From assembly GCA_017163975.1 (NCBI GenBank), contig JAFFSR010000281.1, positions 1,550,001-1,614,000 on the forward strand: a stretch of DNA of 64,000 nucleotides, given 5' to 3'. Source of the stretch: Anastatus disparis. Its lineage: Eukaryota > Arthropoda > Insecta > Hymenoptera > Eupelmidae. Position numbers and translations under genes: made by a program. The number at the start of each line of letters is the position of its first letter. Positions within the stretch are counted from its first letter, which is position 1. Shown here one piece after another: positions 1 to 10,830 of this stretch. The notes under the pieces are model-generated. The model saw only the letters and a list, made by a program, of their open reading frames with translations. It had not been told where the DNA came from and made no database searches.

Positions 1-30
1 GATACACTTTGATACACTTTGATACACTTT
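1..30. repeat. Three tandem copies of a 10-mer at the window edge
   Basis: The window opens with three perfect copies of GATACACTTT. The array may continue to the left, so its true length is unknown. No function is claimed. Confidence 0.6.
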
Positions 31-467
31 CGTATGATTTGGATACATTTACCATTTTCACTGGGGTTCATTCAGTTTTTTTATTAAAAAAACTATAGAG
101 TAATGAAATTAAAATCTAATTTGTTGTCCGATTACGAGTTTTTCATATAAAGCCAGTGTATAAGAACAATCATTTCATACATTAATTTCTTTAAATTTCC
201 GTAACTTACCCTATACTTTTTTTAAAGCAACGAAAAGATAAAAATTAAAAGATTATTTTTTCAAAGTTTCAGTTCAGAAAATAACAGAGCCTTCTTAAAT
301 TACAATTTAATAGCAGTAAATAACTTACTAAAACTTATTTGATTGAATTTTTAACTAACATAAAACAAGTAATAAATAAATTTGTCTTGATTAGACTTCA
401 AACAAAAACAAAAAAATTGACTTATACAAAACATAAAATTAAACATCATTTTTTAACTTTTCCACAG

Positions 468-869
468 ATACCAATTAATCTACCAAGTGCAGCTGAACAG
501 CAATGGCCTCTTACGGAGCAGCGATCAGATGAGGAGATTTTAAATCATATAGAGGAAATGCGTTTGGATATAAAATTAATGGCTGACGTATTAGAAAGAG
601 AAACAAATATATGTAATGCAAAAATAATTGAATTCTGGAAAATAGCAAATGAAATGGATCGTGAAAAACGAAAAATTATTGTTCGTGAACAAGCTCTCTT
701 GCGTAAAGTAGTTCTACTGGAAAAACAGATGACAAAATTTAAATTGAAAATCGAACCAAATTGTAATAAAAAGCTCATTTCTAAAAATAGACGCAAATTT
801 TATAAATCAATAAAAATTTGTGAAGAATCTATCAAGGAGAATTTAATAATCAATTCTTTAAATAAATAA
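468..869 (+). CDS. Last exon of an unidentified coiled-coil protein
   Basis: An open frame runs to a TAA at 867-869. A good acceptor (pyrimidine tract then CACAG, AG at 466-467) opens it, so I take the exon as starting at 468 rather than at the ATG at 339, which lies in intron-like AT-rich sequence. The roughly 133 residues are highly charged (many K, E, R) with heptad-like leucine and isoleucine spacing between QRSDEEILNHIEEMRLDI and QALLRKVVLLEKQM, so a coiled coil is likely; the end is lysine-rich. AATAAA-type signals lie near 895-910. The 5' part of the gene is outside the window. I do not recognise the family. Confidence 0.55.
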   Translation: MPINLPSAAEQQWPLTEQRSDEEILNHIEEMRLDIKLMADVLERETNICNAKIIEFWKIANEMDREKRKIIVREQALLRKVVLLEKQMTKFKLKIEPNCNKKLISKNRRKFYKSIKICEESIKENLIINSLNK

Positions 870-1878
870 TGCTTTTGTATATAACGCATATCTTCAATAA
901 AAACCAAATAAAAATCTGTTTAAACTCAAATTTTATTTATACCGTGACTGCATCACTGCCTTGTGCTCGCTCCATCGATATAGTACAAATAATATAACAA
1001 TATTCAATTATGTTTATTATTTTAATGAAAAATGAGCACATTTATAAAGTAAAAACAAATGAAAATATAATGCAGGTTATTTCAAATTCAATCAATATAT
1101 TCACATTTATTAATTATTAATATCAATTGTAATAACTACAAATATTTTTCAAAATAATGATTACAAACTGTGTTTTAATAACAAACTTTATTTCAAAATT
1201 AAAGTAAAAAATACTTTATACTTTTTATTTATTTTTTTAGGCTTAAATATTAAAAGAAATTGTATACGTTTACTATTCGTCAATAAAAAACAGTAAATAA
1301 AGTTTGAAACGTGAATTAGATTGTAATAAGTTCCTACATTTATATGGAAATACTTGTTTGTAATACAATTATTTGAGTTCAAAATGAAGAAAAGAAAATG
1401 AGAAAAAAATTAATTAATTTCTGTAAATGTTAATCAAACAGATTTTTAAATATTGATTACTTTATTAAATTTTATTTCTTCAAAAAATGAAAAAAAATAA
1501 ACAAAATTTTATTTGATGATATAATAAATTTATAAAATTCTAGTAAACTCATTTAATAATTAATAGTTTTTATAAATCCCAATTTTGCTTTTTTTAAATC
1601 TAAAGTACTTATTTTATTTTTTATTTTCATAAATTATAAAACTATTACTTAAAAATGTATTAAATAGCAATTGAAAGTAAATAGAAGTGAAACGAATATA
1701 GTGGCCGCCAAAAACGAAACGAAAAACTTCTTTGAGAAATAAAGTTCTAACTTAAAAGTTTGGTATTTCAGGAAATAGTACAGAATTGCACTAGAGTTCA
1801 TTTAAAAGGCATTTTTAAGGTCTTTTAAAATTTTATTTGATGATTTAATAAATTTATAAAATTCTAATATCATTTAAT
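870..1878. other. AT-rich intergenic stretch with an internal direct repeat
   Basis: No gene is seen here. A block of about 36 bp beginning TTTTATTTGATGAT occurs at about 1508-1545 and again at about 1831-1866. The second copy runs straight into the foldback element, so the first copy acts as an empty-site reference. The rest is A/T runs. Confidence 0.6.
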
Positions 1879-2965
1879 CCCTACTGAAAAAAATCTTGTG
1901 GTAACCACATGACATCCTATATGGTTTTCACATGGTTACCACATGATTACCACATGTTTACCACATGGTTACCACATATTATTTTGACGGGGTGATCATG
2001 TGGTAACCACCATGGTGACCATGTGAAAACCATGTGAGAAAGAAAAAAATAGTTAAAAAAAATATGCAAAATTTATTATTTCACGTAATAAATACTCACC
2101 TGCTGTCAAAATCAGCAAACTAAAGAAAATTTCTATGAAAATATAAATATTCTTGATTATTATATAATTAAATTTATTATAAATATTTTTATATAATTAA
2201 ATTTATTTGCGTTTTTCATTGCAACCACAAAAATATCTCTGTTCATTGAATAGAAGAACGTGAGAAAGCAGGCCGAATGATCGTCGTTTTAGACAAAATT
2301 AAACTGTTTATAAGCTCTAAAGTCTTTTATTCTTTTCGTGCGCGTTCGCTTGCCATAAGAAAGTCAATACATAAAAGAGTGGTAGCCCCCTAGTGGTTAG
2401 TTATTGAATATGAATATACACATGTATATAATAGTACTGGTGATTAACCGTTAGGGGATGCTCCGCTTTCTACCTATTGACTTTCTTATAGCAAGCGAAC
2501 GCGCACGAAAAGAATAAAAGACTTTAGAGTTTATAAACAGTTTAATTTTGTCTAAAACGACGATCATTCGACCTGCTTTCTCACGTTCTATTCTATTCAA
2601 TGAACAGAGATGTTTTATGGTTGCAATGAAAAACGCAAATAAATTTAATTATATAAAAATATTTATATTAAATTTAATTATATAATAATCAATAATATTT
2701 ATATTTTCATAAAAATTTTCTTTAGTTTGCTGATTTTGACAGCAGGTGAGTATTTATTACGTAAAATAATAAATTTTGCATATTTTTTTTAACTATTTTT
2801 TTCTTACTCACATGGTTTTCACATGGTCACCACATGGTTACCACATGGTTACCACATGATCACCCCGTCAAAATAATATGTGGTAAACATGTGGTAATCA
2901 TGTGGTAACCATGTGAAAACCATATAGTATGTCATGTGGTTACCACAAGATTTTTTTCAGTAGGG
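1879..2965. mobile_element. Non-coding foldback (giant inverted-repeat) element, 1.09 kb
   Basis: The element is almost entirely palindromic. A left arm of about 525 bp (1879 to about 2405) is the imperfect reverse complement of the right arm (about 2438-2965), with a spacer of only about 35 bp. The ends are CCCTACTGAAAAAAATC and its complement. Both ends carry clustered short repeats of the CACATGGTTACC type, some direct and some inverted. Next comes an AT-rich zone with a shared TGACAGCAGGTGAGTA block, and near the centre a GC-richer GCGCGTTCGCTTGC block. There is no open frame. Comparison with the empty site at 1508-1560 suggests a target duplication of at most 2 bp. Superfamily is unassigned. 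Confidence 0.85.
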
Positions 2966-3168
2966 ATAATTAATATTCTTGATAAAAAATTCCATTTTAT
3001 AATCTAATCTATTAATTTTACATACAAAAATAAATTATTGACTACTCTCAATTTACGTTAATATTCAATTTTAGATATAATACAATAATTCATTTTAAAT
3101 TAACTGTACACAATTATTATTTATAATGGTCACTAAATATTTAAAAAATATTTTAAATTATCTATATA

Positions 3169-3493
3169 CACTGTAAAAAATTGCTTTGTAATATTAATAT
3201 GAGGTAGTAAATACTTTAATATTCTGAGTACAGTAATATTAATAACTGAAATTAGTAATATTAAAGTTGAAAAGTAAACTAACTATTCTCAGTAACGTAA
3301 TTTTACTAATCTCGCTTAAATTTACTATTTGGTTAGTAAAATTGTGATTCTCAGAATAGCAATTTCTGTAACCTATTCAAAGTAAGTAATTTTAATTCCA
3401 CTATAAATATTAGTACTCTCTAAGACTGTTCTCAGAGTAAGTTACAAAAATTGCCACTAGGATAGTAATTTTACAAAGCAATTTTTTACAGTG
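3169..3493. mobile_element. MITE with CACTGTAAAAAATTGC termini
   Basis: CACTGTAAAAAATTGCTTTG at the left is matched by its reverse complement ending at 3493. TATA flanks both sides, consistent with a TA-type target duplication. The interior is non-coding and full of AGTAATATTAA-like units. The right end lies only 7 bp from the stop codon of the neighbouring minus-strand gene. Confidence 0.8.
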
Positions 3494-3500
3494 TATATTT

Positions 3501-4022
3501 TTAGTCATCATCTTCACTATCTGTATCTATTTCATTATGACCGTTAAATTCAGCCGGACGACGGCCATTTTCTTGTCCTTGGCCTACTGGATTAACATCT
3601 TCATTCTCTTGATCATTACTATTAGATTCAGAGGGTGGATGGTCATTATATTCTTCAGGTTCAGATGGATTATCTGAACCCTCCTCAGCTTCATCTCTTT
3701 GTTCAAGATTTCTAAAATTATGTTCTTGAGGATAGTGATGAGTAACAAGTCTTTGCCAAGTTAACAACTGATCCTGTAGGAAAGCTATGTTATTCTGCAG
3801 ATTATTTATAATTTTCTTTTGTTCATTACAAAATCGCTGTTCACCAGCCAATTTTTGAGTGACATCAATCTCTTTGAGCTTTGTAAGCATAGCTGTTTTT
3901 TGTGTGTCATGAAGTTGCTTTTTTAAACTTTGGTATTCTGTTTTTAGTTTCTCATATTTTGATACCAATCTGGATGGATCTTTCTCATATATTAATAATG
4001 GTAATATTTCAGATTCGGACAT
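3501..4022 (-). CDS. Acidic coiled-coil protein of unknown family
   Basis: A 173-residue frame reads from the ATG at 4022 to a stop at 3501-3503. Residues about 15-95 look like a coiled coil (RLVSKYEKLKTEYQSLKKQL, then IINNLQNNIAFLQDQLL). The remaining 75 residues are an acidic, proline- and asparagine-rich tail ending DTDSEDDD, typical of a disordered nuclear-protein tail. It lies downstream of the degraded BAG6-like copy on the same strand. Sequence homology between the two BAG6-like copies stops near 4121, just above this start codon, so the frame may be an unrelated gene or a 3' exon fused to that locus. Base composition is less AT-rich than its flanks, which favours real coding. I do not recognise the family. 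Confidence 0.55.
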   Translation of the reverse strand: MSESEILPLLIYEKDPSRLVSKYEKLKTEYQSLKKQLHDTQKTAMLTKLKEIDVTQKLAGEQRFCNEQKKIINNLQNNIAFLQDQLLTWQRLVTHHYPQEHNFRNLEQRDEAEEGSDNPSEPEEYNDHPPSESNSNDQENEDVNPVGQGQENGRRPAEFNGHNEIDTDSEDDD

Positions 4023-4195
4023 CGAAGAACTTAGTTTAAAAAAGGAATCTAATTTTAAAATAATTATCCCCTCTAAGGCAGCGAAAAGAAGTGGATTACA
4101 TGAAGCTTTTAAAAATTTTCCCTATAATAAAAAAATAGAGATATAGTTTTAAGATTAATTCTTAAAAATATTTTAAAGTATATTTATTCAATTAA

Positions 4196-4533
4196 GAGCA
4201 GGTTTTTCTGCAAAACCTAATAATTATAGCAAAAAATAAGAATGCTCCACTCATATAATAAAAAGCAATATTTTCTTTTATGAGGAAAAATTATTTTTAT
4301 CGCTTTAATTTTAAGAAAACTTTGAAAACTCGAATTGTCTATCCTAACCTCTATTTTTAAGTTTTTCAAGATTTTCTTCAAAACAGATCGATAAAAAAAA
4401 TTTCTCCTCATCAAAGAAAATATTGTTTTTATGATATAAGATGGTGCTATCTCCTTATTTTTCGCTGCAATTATTAGTTTTTGCAAAAAAATAAATTCTT
4501 TGATTAAAAATAGGAGAGATATACAACCTGCTC
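4196..4533. mobile_element. piggyBac-type MITE with TTAA target duplication
   Basis: GAGCAGGTT at the left end is mirrored by AACCTGCTC at the right end, and TTAA directly flanks both (4192-4195 and 4534-4537). The arms pair imperfectly along most of their length, for example CAAAAACTAATAATTGCAGC-like blocks and the AATATTTTCTTTGATGAGG block. It is inserted in what would be the intron after exon 5' of the degraded BAG6-like copy; the intact copy lacks it at the matching place. Confidence 0.8.
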
Positions 4534-4556
4534 TTAATAACTATAATGATACTTAC

Positions 4557-5335
4557 CATGAAATCATTTATAACATCCTGGATTTCAATATCTTCATCTT
4601 TGAAAATAAAGTTTAAAATATTAATTAATTGGACCCATAATTTGTTAGCTGATTGAAAAACTTCTAGTAAAAAATTTTCGTCGCACAAACCTAAAAATTA
4701 TTCATTTTTTTAAATTAATAAGTAAAAAATTATTTAATTTAATAAAATTAATTTATCTTACCATCATCAAATAATTTAATTAAAAATGCCTTGTAAAATG
4801 CACACAATAAAAATTCAATTGTTGCTGTTACATCAACTGATTTTCCAGCTGTTTCTTTTTGTGGTACGGTAATTGCTTTTAAATATGGTCGAGTTAAGAA
4901 TGTAATCTCTTCAACCACTTGTTCATATAAATTAGTATTTTTGGCGAAACCATTTTTAATGAATTCGCGCAAAGGTTGGCGAAGACGTATCAGTGGCGCA
5001 TGCTGCCCTTGACTAAGCAGTACGAGGTTTTCAAGGTTTAAATTTTTTGCCTAGGAATTGATATATTATTACGTTATTTTCTATTAGTTTTATATTATTG
5101 GTTAAAAAATTTTTATTACCAAAAAAAACACAAATCTGTCAAGAAGTTTTTTTTTGTGAACGAAAGTTGGTTTATATTTAATACATCTATTAATTGATGT
5201 ATTGTGATGTTTTTGATTGGCTTTTCTAGTGCTGATTCCGTTGTTTCGGATTTTGATTTTCCAGTTTGGGCATCTGATTGATCTTGCAGCTTAGGTTCAA
5301 CCTGTGACTGAGCCCGAGATTGAGCCTGCCATTGA
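4557..5335 (-). pseudogene. Partial, degraded second copy of the BAG6-like gene (exons 3'-5')
   Basis: Three exons match exons 3, 4 and 5 of the intact neighbour in order, and the introns between them match as well: 3' at about 5120-5335, 4' at 4762-5050 and 5' at 4557-4690. Exon 4' is 15 bp longer than exon 4 (an extra FAKNT). The conserved core reads REFIKNG...QVVEEITFL...PQKETAGKSVD. Exons 1-2 (ubiquitin-like domain) and 6-7 are absent. Using the homologous donor, exon 3' ends in a different phase from exon 4', giving an early stop, so this copy is probably not functional. A MITE occupies its next intron and a copia element lies immediately upstream. Confidence 0.7.
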
Positions 5336-5416
5336 CTGGATTTTTTTGCAATACAAATATTATAGAATAAAGATAAATTTATATTTTCTGAAAATTAATT
5401 ATATTGTATATATTAT

Positions 5417-5698
5417 TGTTAGAATATAAGTGCGCCCATGCACCTATGTACTATATATATAATATAAAGCATCTTGGTTTCCCCTCCTCTCCTCGTCTCC
5501 AAACTTGACCATAGCTGCCGTTTTGTCTTAGCTTTGGTATTTAGTCTTTGCTGTGCGCTTTATTAGAAAGTTTTCCCTTTTCCTAAAGAGTGTTAACGAC
5601 TGTTCTCACGTATAAAGAGTTCATATAATTTCACACATATTAAAGAATGTTACAATTCTAATCTTGTTGTTTTATTTTATTAAACCATATCACCAACA
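5417..5698 (+). repeat. 5' LTR of the copia element
   Basis: This copy begins TGTTAGAATATAAGTGCGCC and ends CACCAACA. It contains AAAGAGTGTTAACGACTG and a second AAAGAG-type motif. Relative to the 3' LTR it lacks a GT dinucleotide and has one substitution near the Ile-type sequence CTCACRTATAAAGAG. Confidence 0.95.
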
Positions 5699-5732
5699 GG
5701 TTATGCGCCCAGGACACGCTTCAACTGCGCGA
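5699..5732 (+). other. Primer-binding site for an initiator Met tRNA half-molecule
   Basis: GGTTATGCGCCCAG, then CACGCTTC and ACTGCGC, follows the reverse complement of the 5' half of eukaryotic initiator Met tRNA (known consensus GGTTATGGGCCCAGCACGCT). Internal, half-tRNA priming is the rule for Drosophila copia, which supports the family call. Confidence 0.8.
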
Positions 5733-5925
5733 ATAACAAGTGATATCTTTGCAAATATTTATAACAAATTAGAAATTGTTTTATATTCACGCATCCTAGT
5801 GAGTGCATAAATAAATAAGGAAAAATTGCCATTTAAAATAACAAAAAAAAAAAAAAAAAAAACAACATAACGAGTGAATTAAAGAGTGTTTTATAATAAT
5901 AAAAAGGATAATTTATATTATAACA

Positions 5926-7607
5926 ATGGCAGAACAAGCTGAAATTGAAAGTAAGTAAAATTATATTTATGCATATAATTTTATAAAGACGTGTACGAGT
6001 GTTTATATGATATGTTTCAATAATTTTATTCATTCTTGTCTTTTCTCTCCTTATCCATATAATGCAAGAACGTTGAAAATATTATGAGTGTTAAAATCTA
6101 TCTAATTAACTTATAATATGAATCCAAAGAATAATTATAATAAGAAAATAAAGAAAAAGAAAAAGAGGAAAGCGTCAGGACGCTTTGAACATGCAATAAA
6201 AGGAGAGAGAAAACGAAAGAACGAAAAAGAAATTTTTTTATAAAGACGGTCAAAGAGTGTATTGTATTTGTAAAAAGAAAAAGCAAAAACGTGAGTCATA
6301 AGTTTACATCTAGGCAAAATATTGCTTGGATGTAAACATGTGGTGCCTAAGAACGAACTGTAAAGCGAACGAAAAGGTCTGGGTTTTTCCCGGCTTGCAG
6401 GCCCGTGCTTAAACGGCAGGTCAAGTATGAGCTTCAATGGCTATACTGTCATAAAAAAAGGGCCCTAAAAGAAAATAATATACGATGTGAATACATATTG
6501 TACGTTGTACACTAAAATGAAAAAAAAAAAACATTATTTTCTAAAAATTTAGTTATACAAATTATAATTTGTACAACTAATGCCCCAAGATAACGAGAGT
6601 TTTAAAATACATAAGATGTGCTTATGCCATAAAGAGTGTTAATTAAAAATACATAAAATAAATATGTAAATGGCATGTGTGTATATATGTAAACATGTAT
6701 GTACATATATATAAATATGATAAATCATAAAACTGCAGTTATGAATAATAATAATTCAAATTATTATTATTTATTTTTAAAGAGTGTACGACTGTATTTA
6801 AGAATGTACGAGTGTATTTTTAAAGAGTGTCAAATAATCTTAAAAATTCATGCGCATAAAATAACTTTAAATAATGAATTTTTTACATATTATTTCAGAA
6901 AAAATGAGATTTTAAGGCGAAGATTTATTTATCGAAGCCACCGAAAATACTATTCAGTTTATTACGATCAGTAGGTTGGTAAATGAGAGTACTCGAGTAA
7001 AATAAATTTATTTCAATTAAAAATATATATACATATTAAAAATCTAGCTAGTAATTACGTCTTTACTCCCTTTATTGATAAATTCATTATAATAGGAGTA
7101 AAGAACAAATGAGTCAGCTGACAGGTATATACATTGTGTGTGTATATACCTACGTGTATGCACATGTATATATATGTGTGTATATATATATTAAGACACC
7201 GATACCTTGTTGGGTCAATTGCATACAGGTGAATGCTGTGCGTATTACCTGTATGTAAGAGACTAGGGTGATTGGGCTTGTGATTTTGTGTTCAAACACA
7301 AATCTAATTACCTGTTACGAATTTATTGTACTTGATGTTCGGTCAATAAGTTCAGTAGCAAGGCTTTATACTTAATCTCTATTGCTGCTTTACAGATCGA
7401 CCTGCAACGAAAGAAAGTGGGTGGAAGCTCGTAAATGACAGACTTCAAAGACGCGCAGAGGAGAAAAAGAGGATTGAGATTAAGGAAGCCACAATCCAAC
7501 AAGAAGGAAAATCTGTTCAGGAAGCTGGAAACATGATATCAAGGATTGTCCTAATGATATCCACGGTGACAATAACAACACAAATATTAATTTTAATATT
7601 ACAATGA
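5926..7607 (+). CDS. Possible spliced leader ORF of the copia element, 78 aa with hydrophobic tail
   Basis: An ATG at 5926 opens a 25-bp exon that ends in a consensus donor (AAA|GTAAGT at 5951). An acceptor TTTACAG at 7389-7395 precedes a second exon (7396-7607). Joining them keeps frame and gives 78 residues: MAEQAEIEN, a basic/charged middle (LQRRAEEKKRIEIKE), then about 24 hydrophobic residues (SRIVLMISTVTITTQILILI) to the C-terminus. This resembles a short tail-anchored protein and not a normal gag. The removed intron would be 1445 bp. Whether it is ever spliced or translated is unknown; it could also be the remnant of a gag start. Confidence 0.4.
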
Positions 7608-7807
7608 CAGGTAAAAGAGATATACTGATATTATAATTAAGTCACATTGAAATTAAAGAACAGTATAGGATCAGTAAGACGGTATGAAATTCTGCATTAA
7701 GAGTGTTGAAGAGTGGCACGTGCATGTGTGAGTGAAGTAAGAACAGTATGAGTGTAAAAGTAGCAAAGTAAAAGAGAGTTCATTTAAAAGAGATAAACCG
7801 AAACTTA

Positions 7808-7987
7808 TGGTGTCTAAAGTTTCAGGTAACGAGTATGATGCAGAAATTATACGATATAACGAAATTCTTAAGGATATAATGAATTTGTGTGAAACTACAA
7901 TAAAGTTCACAAAACAATTCGCAGCTTCCATAACAATTTTCAAGAATACGCTTGCAAAAGCATTAAATCAACAAAAGGTATACTGAA
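7808..7987 (+). pseudogene. Gag-like fragment in the copia element
   Basis: A 59-residue frame begins MVSKVSGNEYDAEIIRYNEI and is closed by a TGA near 7985. It is helical and charged, as expected for a capsid fragment, but too short to prove. Stops follow in all frames until the zinc-knuckle region. Confidence 0.35.
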
Positions 7988-8619
7988 GGCAATAAAGCAT
8001 GAATCATGGGAGTAACATGATCAAACAATGAGTGCTCTTAAAGAGATTAAGATCAGTTTTGACACGACTTGGTTTAGATACGTGTAATGTACACGAAGTT
8101 ATTGGAGAGAATTACGAAGATTTGACAGAATCGCAGACTCAAGATGGAGTTCAGGACGTAAAAGAATTTAACAACAGTGGCACAAGATTTGATTGAAAAT
8201 AATCAAGTATCTCACAGTATTCAAAATGCAATGAGTCTATTCAATCGCAGTTATCGCAGATATTGACAATTATTAAAAGAAAAATTTGAAAGATTGAAAT
8301 ATAACAAACTCAATGAACAATCGGATGTCTTCAACCAACTAAAAAATAACTGCAAAAAGCACTAATATATAAAAAAAAAATAAGACTATAAATCTACAAG
8401 CCAAATGAGTATTTGAATATTTTTATGACTGTTTAAAATCAGAATGAAGATCATGCGATTGATTTAATATCACAGAGAAAGAAATATCAATTATTGTCAA
8501 GGACGAGCAGGCCATAGAAAAAGAGTGCATTTAAAATGTGCGATATAATCATGAACCAGATTAATCAAAATTATCATTCTATGATCTGAATATCAATTAT
8601 CTAAATTTAATGATTGACG

Positions 8620-8653
<34 letters not shown>
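8620..8653. repeat. Poly(A) tract of about 33 bases
   Basis: An unbroken A run lies inside the copia interior. It could be slippage growth, or the tail of a small retroposed sequence; no target duplication is visible. Confidence 0.7.
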
Positions 8654-8654
<1 letters not shown>

Positions 8655-8934
8655 ATTTAAATGTTAGGATGGATTCAAGAAGATTGTTAAATGAAACGAA
8701 ATTTTCTGACACGCTGATCAAATGTCAAAAGAAGAAAAATATAATGCTTTCTATAACATCGCCATCACTACACTGCCTGAAGTTCAGACCGTACAGTTTG
8801 TGATTAACAATATAATAAAAAAAGACTTCAGTTGGGATCAGTTATATTATACAACCTGAAATCTGAACATGTGATAAAGGTAATGGCTCTCTGTAGATAG
8901 TTCTCTCAAGCTAGGATTGACCTCAACGATGCAA

Positions 8935-8990
8935 GATGTTATGATTATAAAGATCGAGAACATTATAGAAGGAGTTGTCTAATGAAGAGT
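8935..8990 (+). pseudogene. Degenerate gag zinc knuckle
   Basis: Reading from about 8935 gives RCYDYKDREHYRRSCLMK. This fits the retroelement knuckle spacing C-x2-C-x4-H-x4-C, except that the second cysteine is tyrosine. Frame breaks occur on both sides. Confidence 0.5.
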
Positions 8991-9367
8991 GAAATCAAAA
9001 TGCTATAACGACAATAGCTTTGCTATTATGTAACGTTACCAAGTTGCTTTGAGTTGCTTAAAGGAAACACAAACTGGTAGGTTTGTCACGAAAAAGAGCA
9101 ATTTAAATCGGACAGAAAGAAAAATTTTCATATACAAGGAAAATAGATAAAATAAAAACATGCAATGATAAATCCAAATACAACAATGCAAAGAAGGCCA
9201 ACTCCAATATATATGAAAAATCTTAAAGTTGAAGTTGAAGAAAATAACAGATCAATAAAAATAAAGAATATCGAACCGATGACATAAAATCAAGCTTAGA
9301 GGCAGTAGAAATTTAAGTAAATGACAGCAGTATTTACAAAATTAATAATGTTCTTTGTGCTGAAGAT

Positions 9368-9688
9368 TTGATAGAAAACTTTATCTTTCTTAGAAAGTTT
9401 ATTGAACAAGAACTTAACATATACTTAAATTATAAAAATAATGGACATTTTGATCCTGCGTTGAATGAATCATTGATAATACAAGCCTATGAAGAATCTT
9501 TTCAGGAAACAATATTAAAGGAATTCAAGAGTGAAAAGAATATAAAAATAAAATTTGAAGAAAATTTTAAAGCACCTAAAAGGATCAATGTAAATACAGC
9601 TAGCGTTGTTAGCTCAAAAGGATTAAAAATGAATACATATTTCGCCAGAAATACTATCTTAAAGAAAATCGACATTTATAATTTCTAA
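9368..9688 (+). pseudogene. Unassigned open frame in the copia interior
   Basis: A 106-residue frame, rich in N, K, E and F, sits between the zinc-knuckle remnant and the polymerase remnants, where protease or integrase would be expected. I see no DSG/DTG protease motif and no HHCC or DDE pattern. It is most likely a decayed stretch of the polyprotein. Confidence 0.3.
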
Positions 9689-10577
9689 ATTTCTATTGAT
9701 TCATTTGATATCTCTATAGAAAGTTATTAAGGTAAAGAGAGTGGACCAGGAAAGGAAAAGACAACGCAAATGATAAATGAGGAAAGTTTTAAAAGAATTG
9801 AACAAAAAAAAAAAATTCAAGGTGTTATCAAATTTAACAATATATTCATGTATCAGTATAAACTATATTGAAATACGATCAAAGGTCGAACACTAATTTA
9901 ATGAATTGGCCAAAATTGAATCATTACAGAAAGAAGCAATGTTTAATTCAAATACATCAAGAGAATCAATATTAAACAAAGCTATGCTATGTTACGTAAA
10001 ATCAGATCGTGTGTTATCACTCTATTTAAAGAATTTGGAAAGAAAGTAGCTTCATTCGAAGGACATGGAAAGTCCTATTTTTCATGAAGCTATACAAGAA
10101 TGCGAAATTCGAAAAAAAAAAAAAATGCGAAATTTTAAGAACTTGTACTACGAAAGAATTGCAGATTCATGCTGATATTGCGAAATCAATCACTTCAACA
10201 ACTCATCTCAAAGGTTATCGTTACACGACGATATTCATACTCTGTGAAGATAAAAAGATGTGTTTTTAAGTACCTATCAAAATATGAAATTTGCCGAAGA
10301 AATTACTATTAAAGTTTTGAATGAATAGAAGCTCAGCTTTAGATTGTCCAGACACGCCTCAATATAATGAAACTGCAGAAAGATTTGATTAAATAATAAA
10401 AACAAAAGAAGAGTAAAAGCCTACACATATATAATCAAAAATCACCTAAAAATATGTGGAATTTAAGTTAAAAAGCAGCCATATATAAAGAACGCCTCAT
10501 GAAACAAACGACTTGATTATATTCATGTAAAAGTTCTGAAAGAATTATGACATTAGTCAAATCAGATGTTTTAATTA

Positions 10578-10830
10578 CAGTGGGACCTCGATAACCCTTA
10601 CGCGCACGGGGCTGTAGGGAAACAAAATTCTCAGAAAAGGCCAGTTACTGTGAAACCCCTCTATTGACAAGCGCGCTATATCTTTCTTTTTCTCTCTTAT
10701 ACTTTAGGCGAAGAGGCGTGGTCAAGATATATACGTATAAGAGGTAGTGGGAGCCGATGTTTGTTTGCGTACGGAGGAGAAAAGACTCTTGCGGCAAGTT
10801 ATACAGCGGCCAGTTATCCCAGTCCCAGTG
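10578..10830. mobile_element. Pogo/Tigger-like MITE nested in the copia element
   Basis: The left end CAGTGGGACCTCGATAAC is the typical pogo-group terminus. The right end (TATCCCAGTCCCAGTG) matches its complement at about 12 of 16 positions. TA flanks both ends (10576-10577, 10831-10832). The 253 bp are distinctly GC-richer than the surrounding copia sequence and carry no transposase. Confidence 0.65.

Noticed and set aside
6098..6437. Minus-strand frames inside the copia leader
   Set aside because: They have no similarity to retroelement proteins and lie opposite the transcribed strand in a low-complexity leader.
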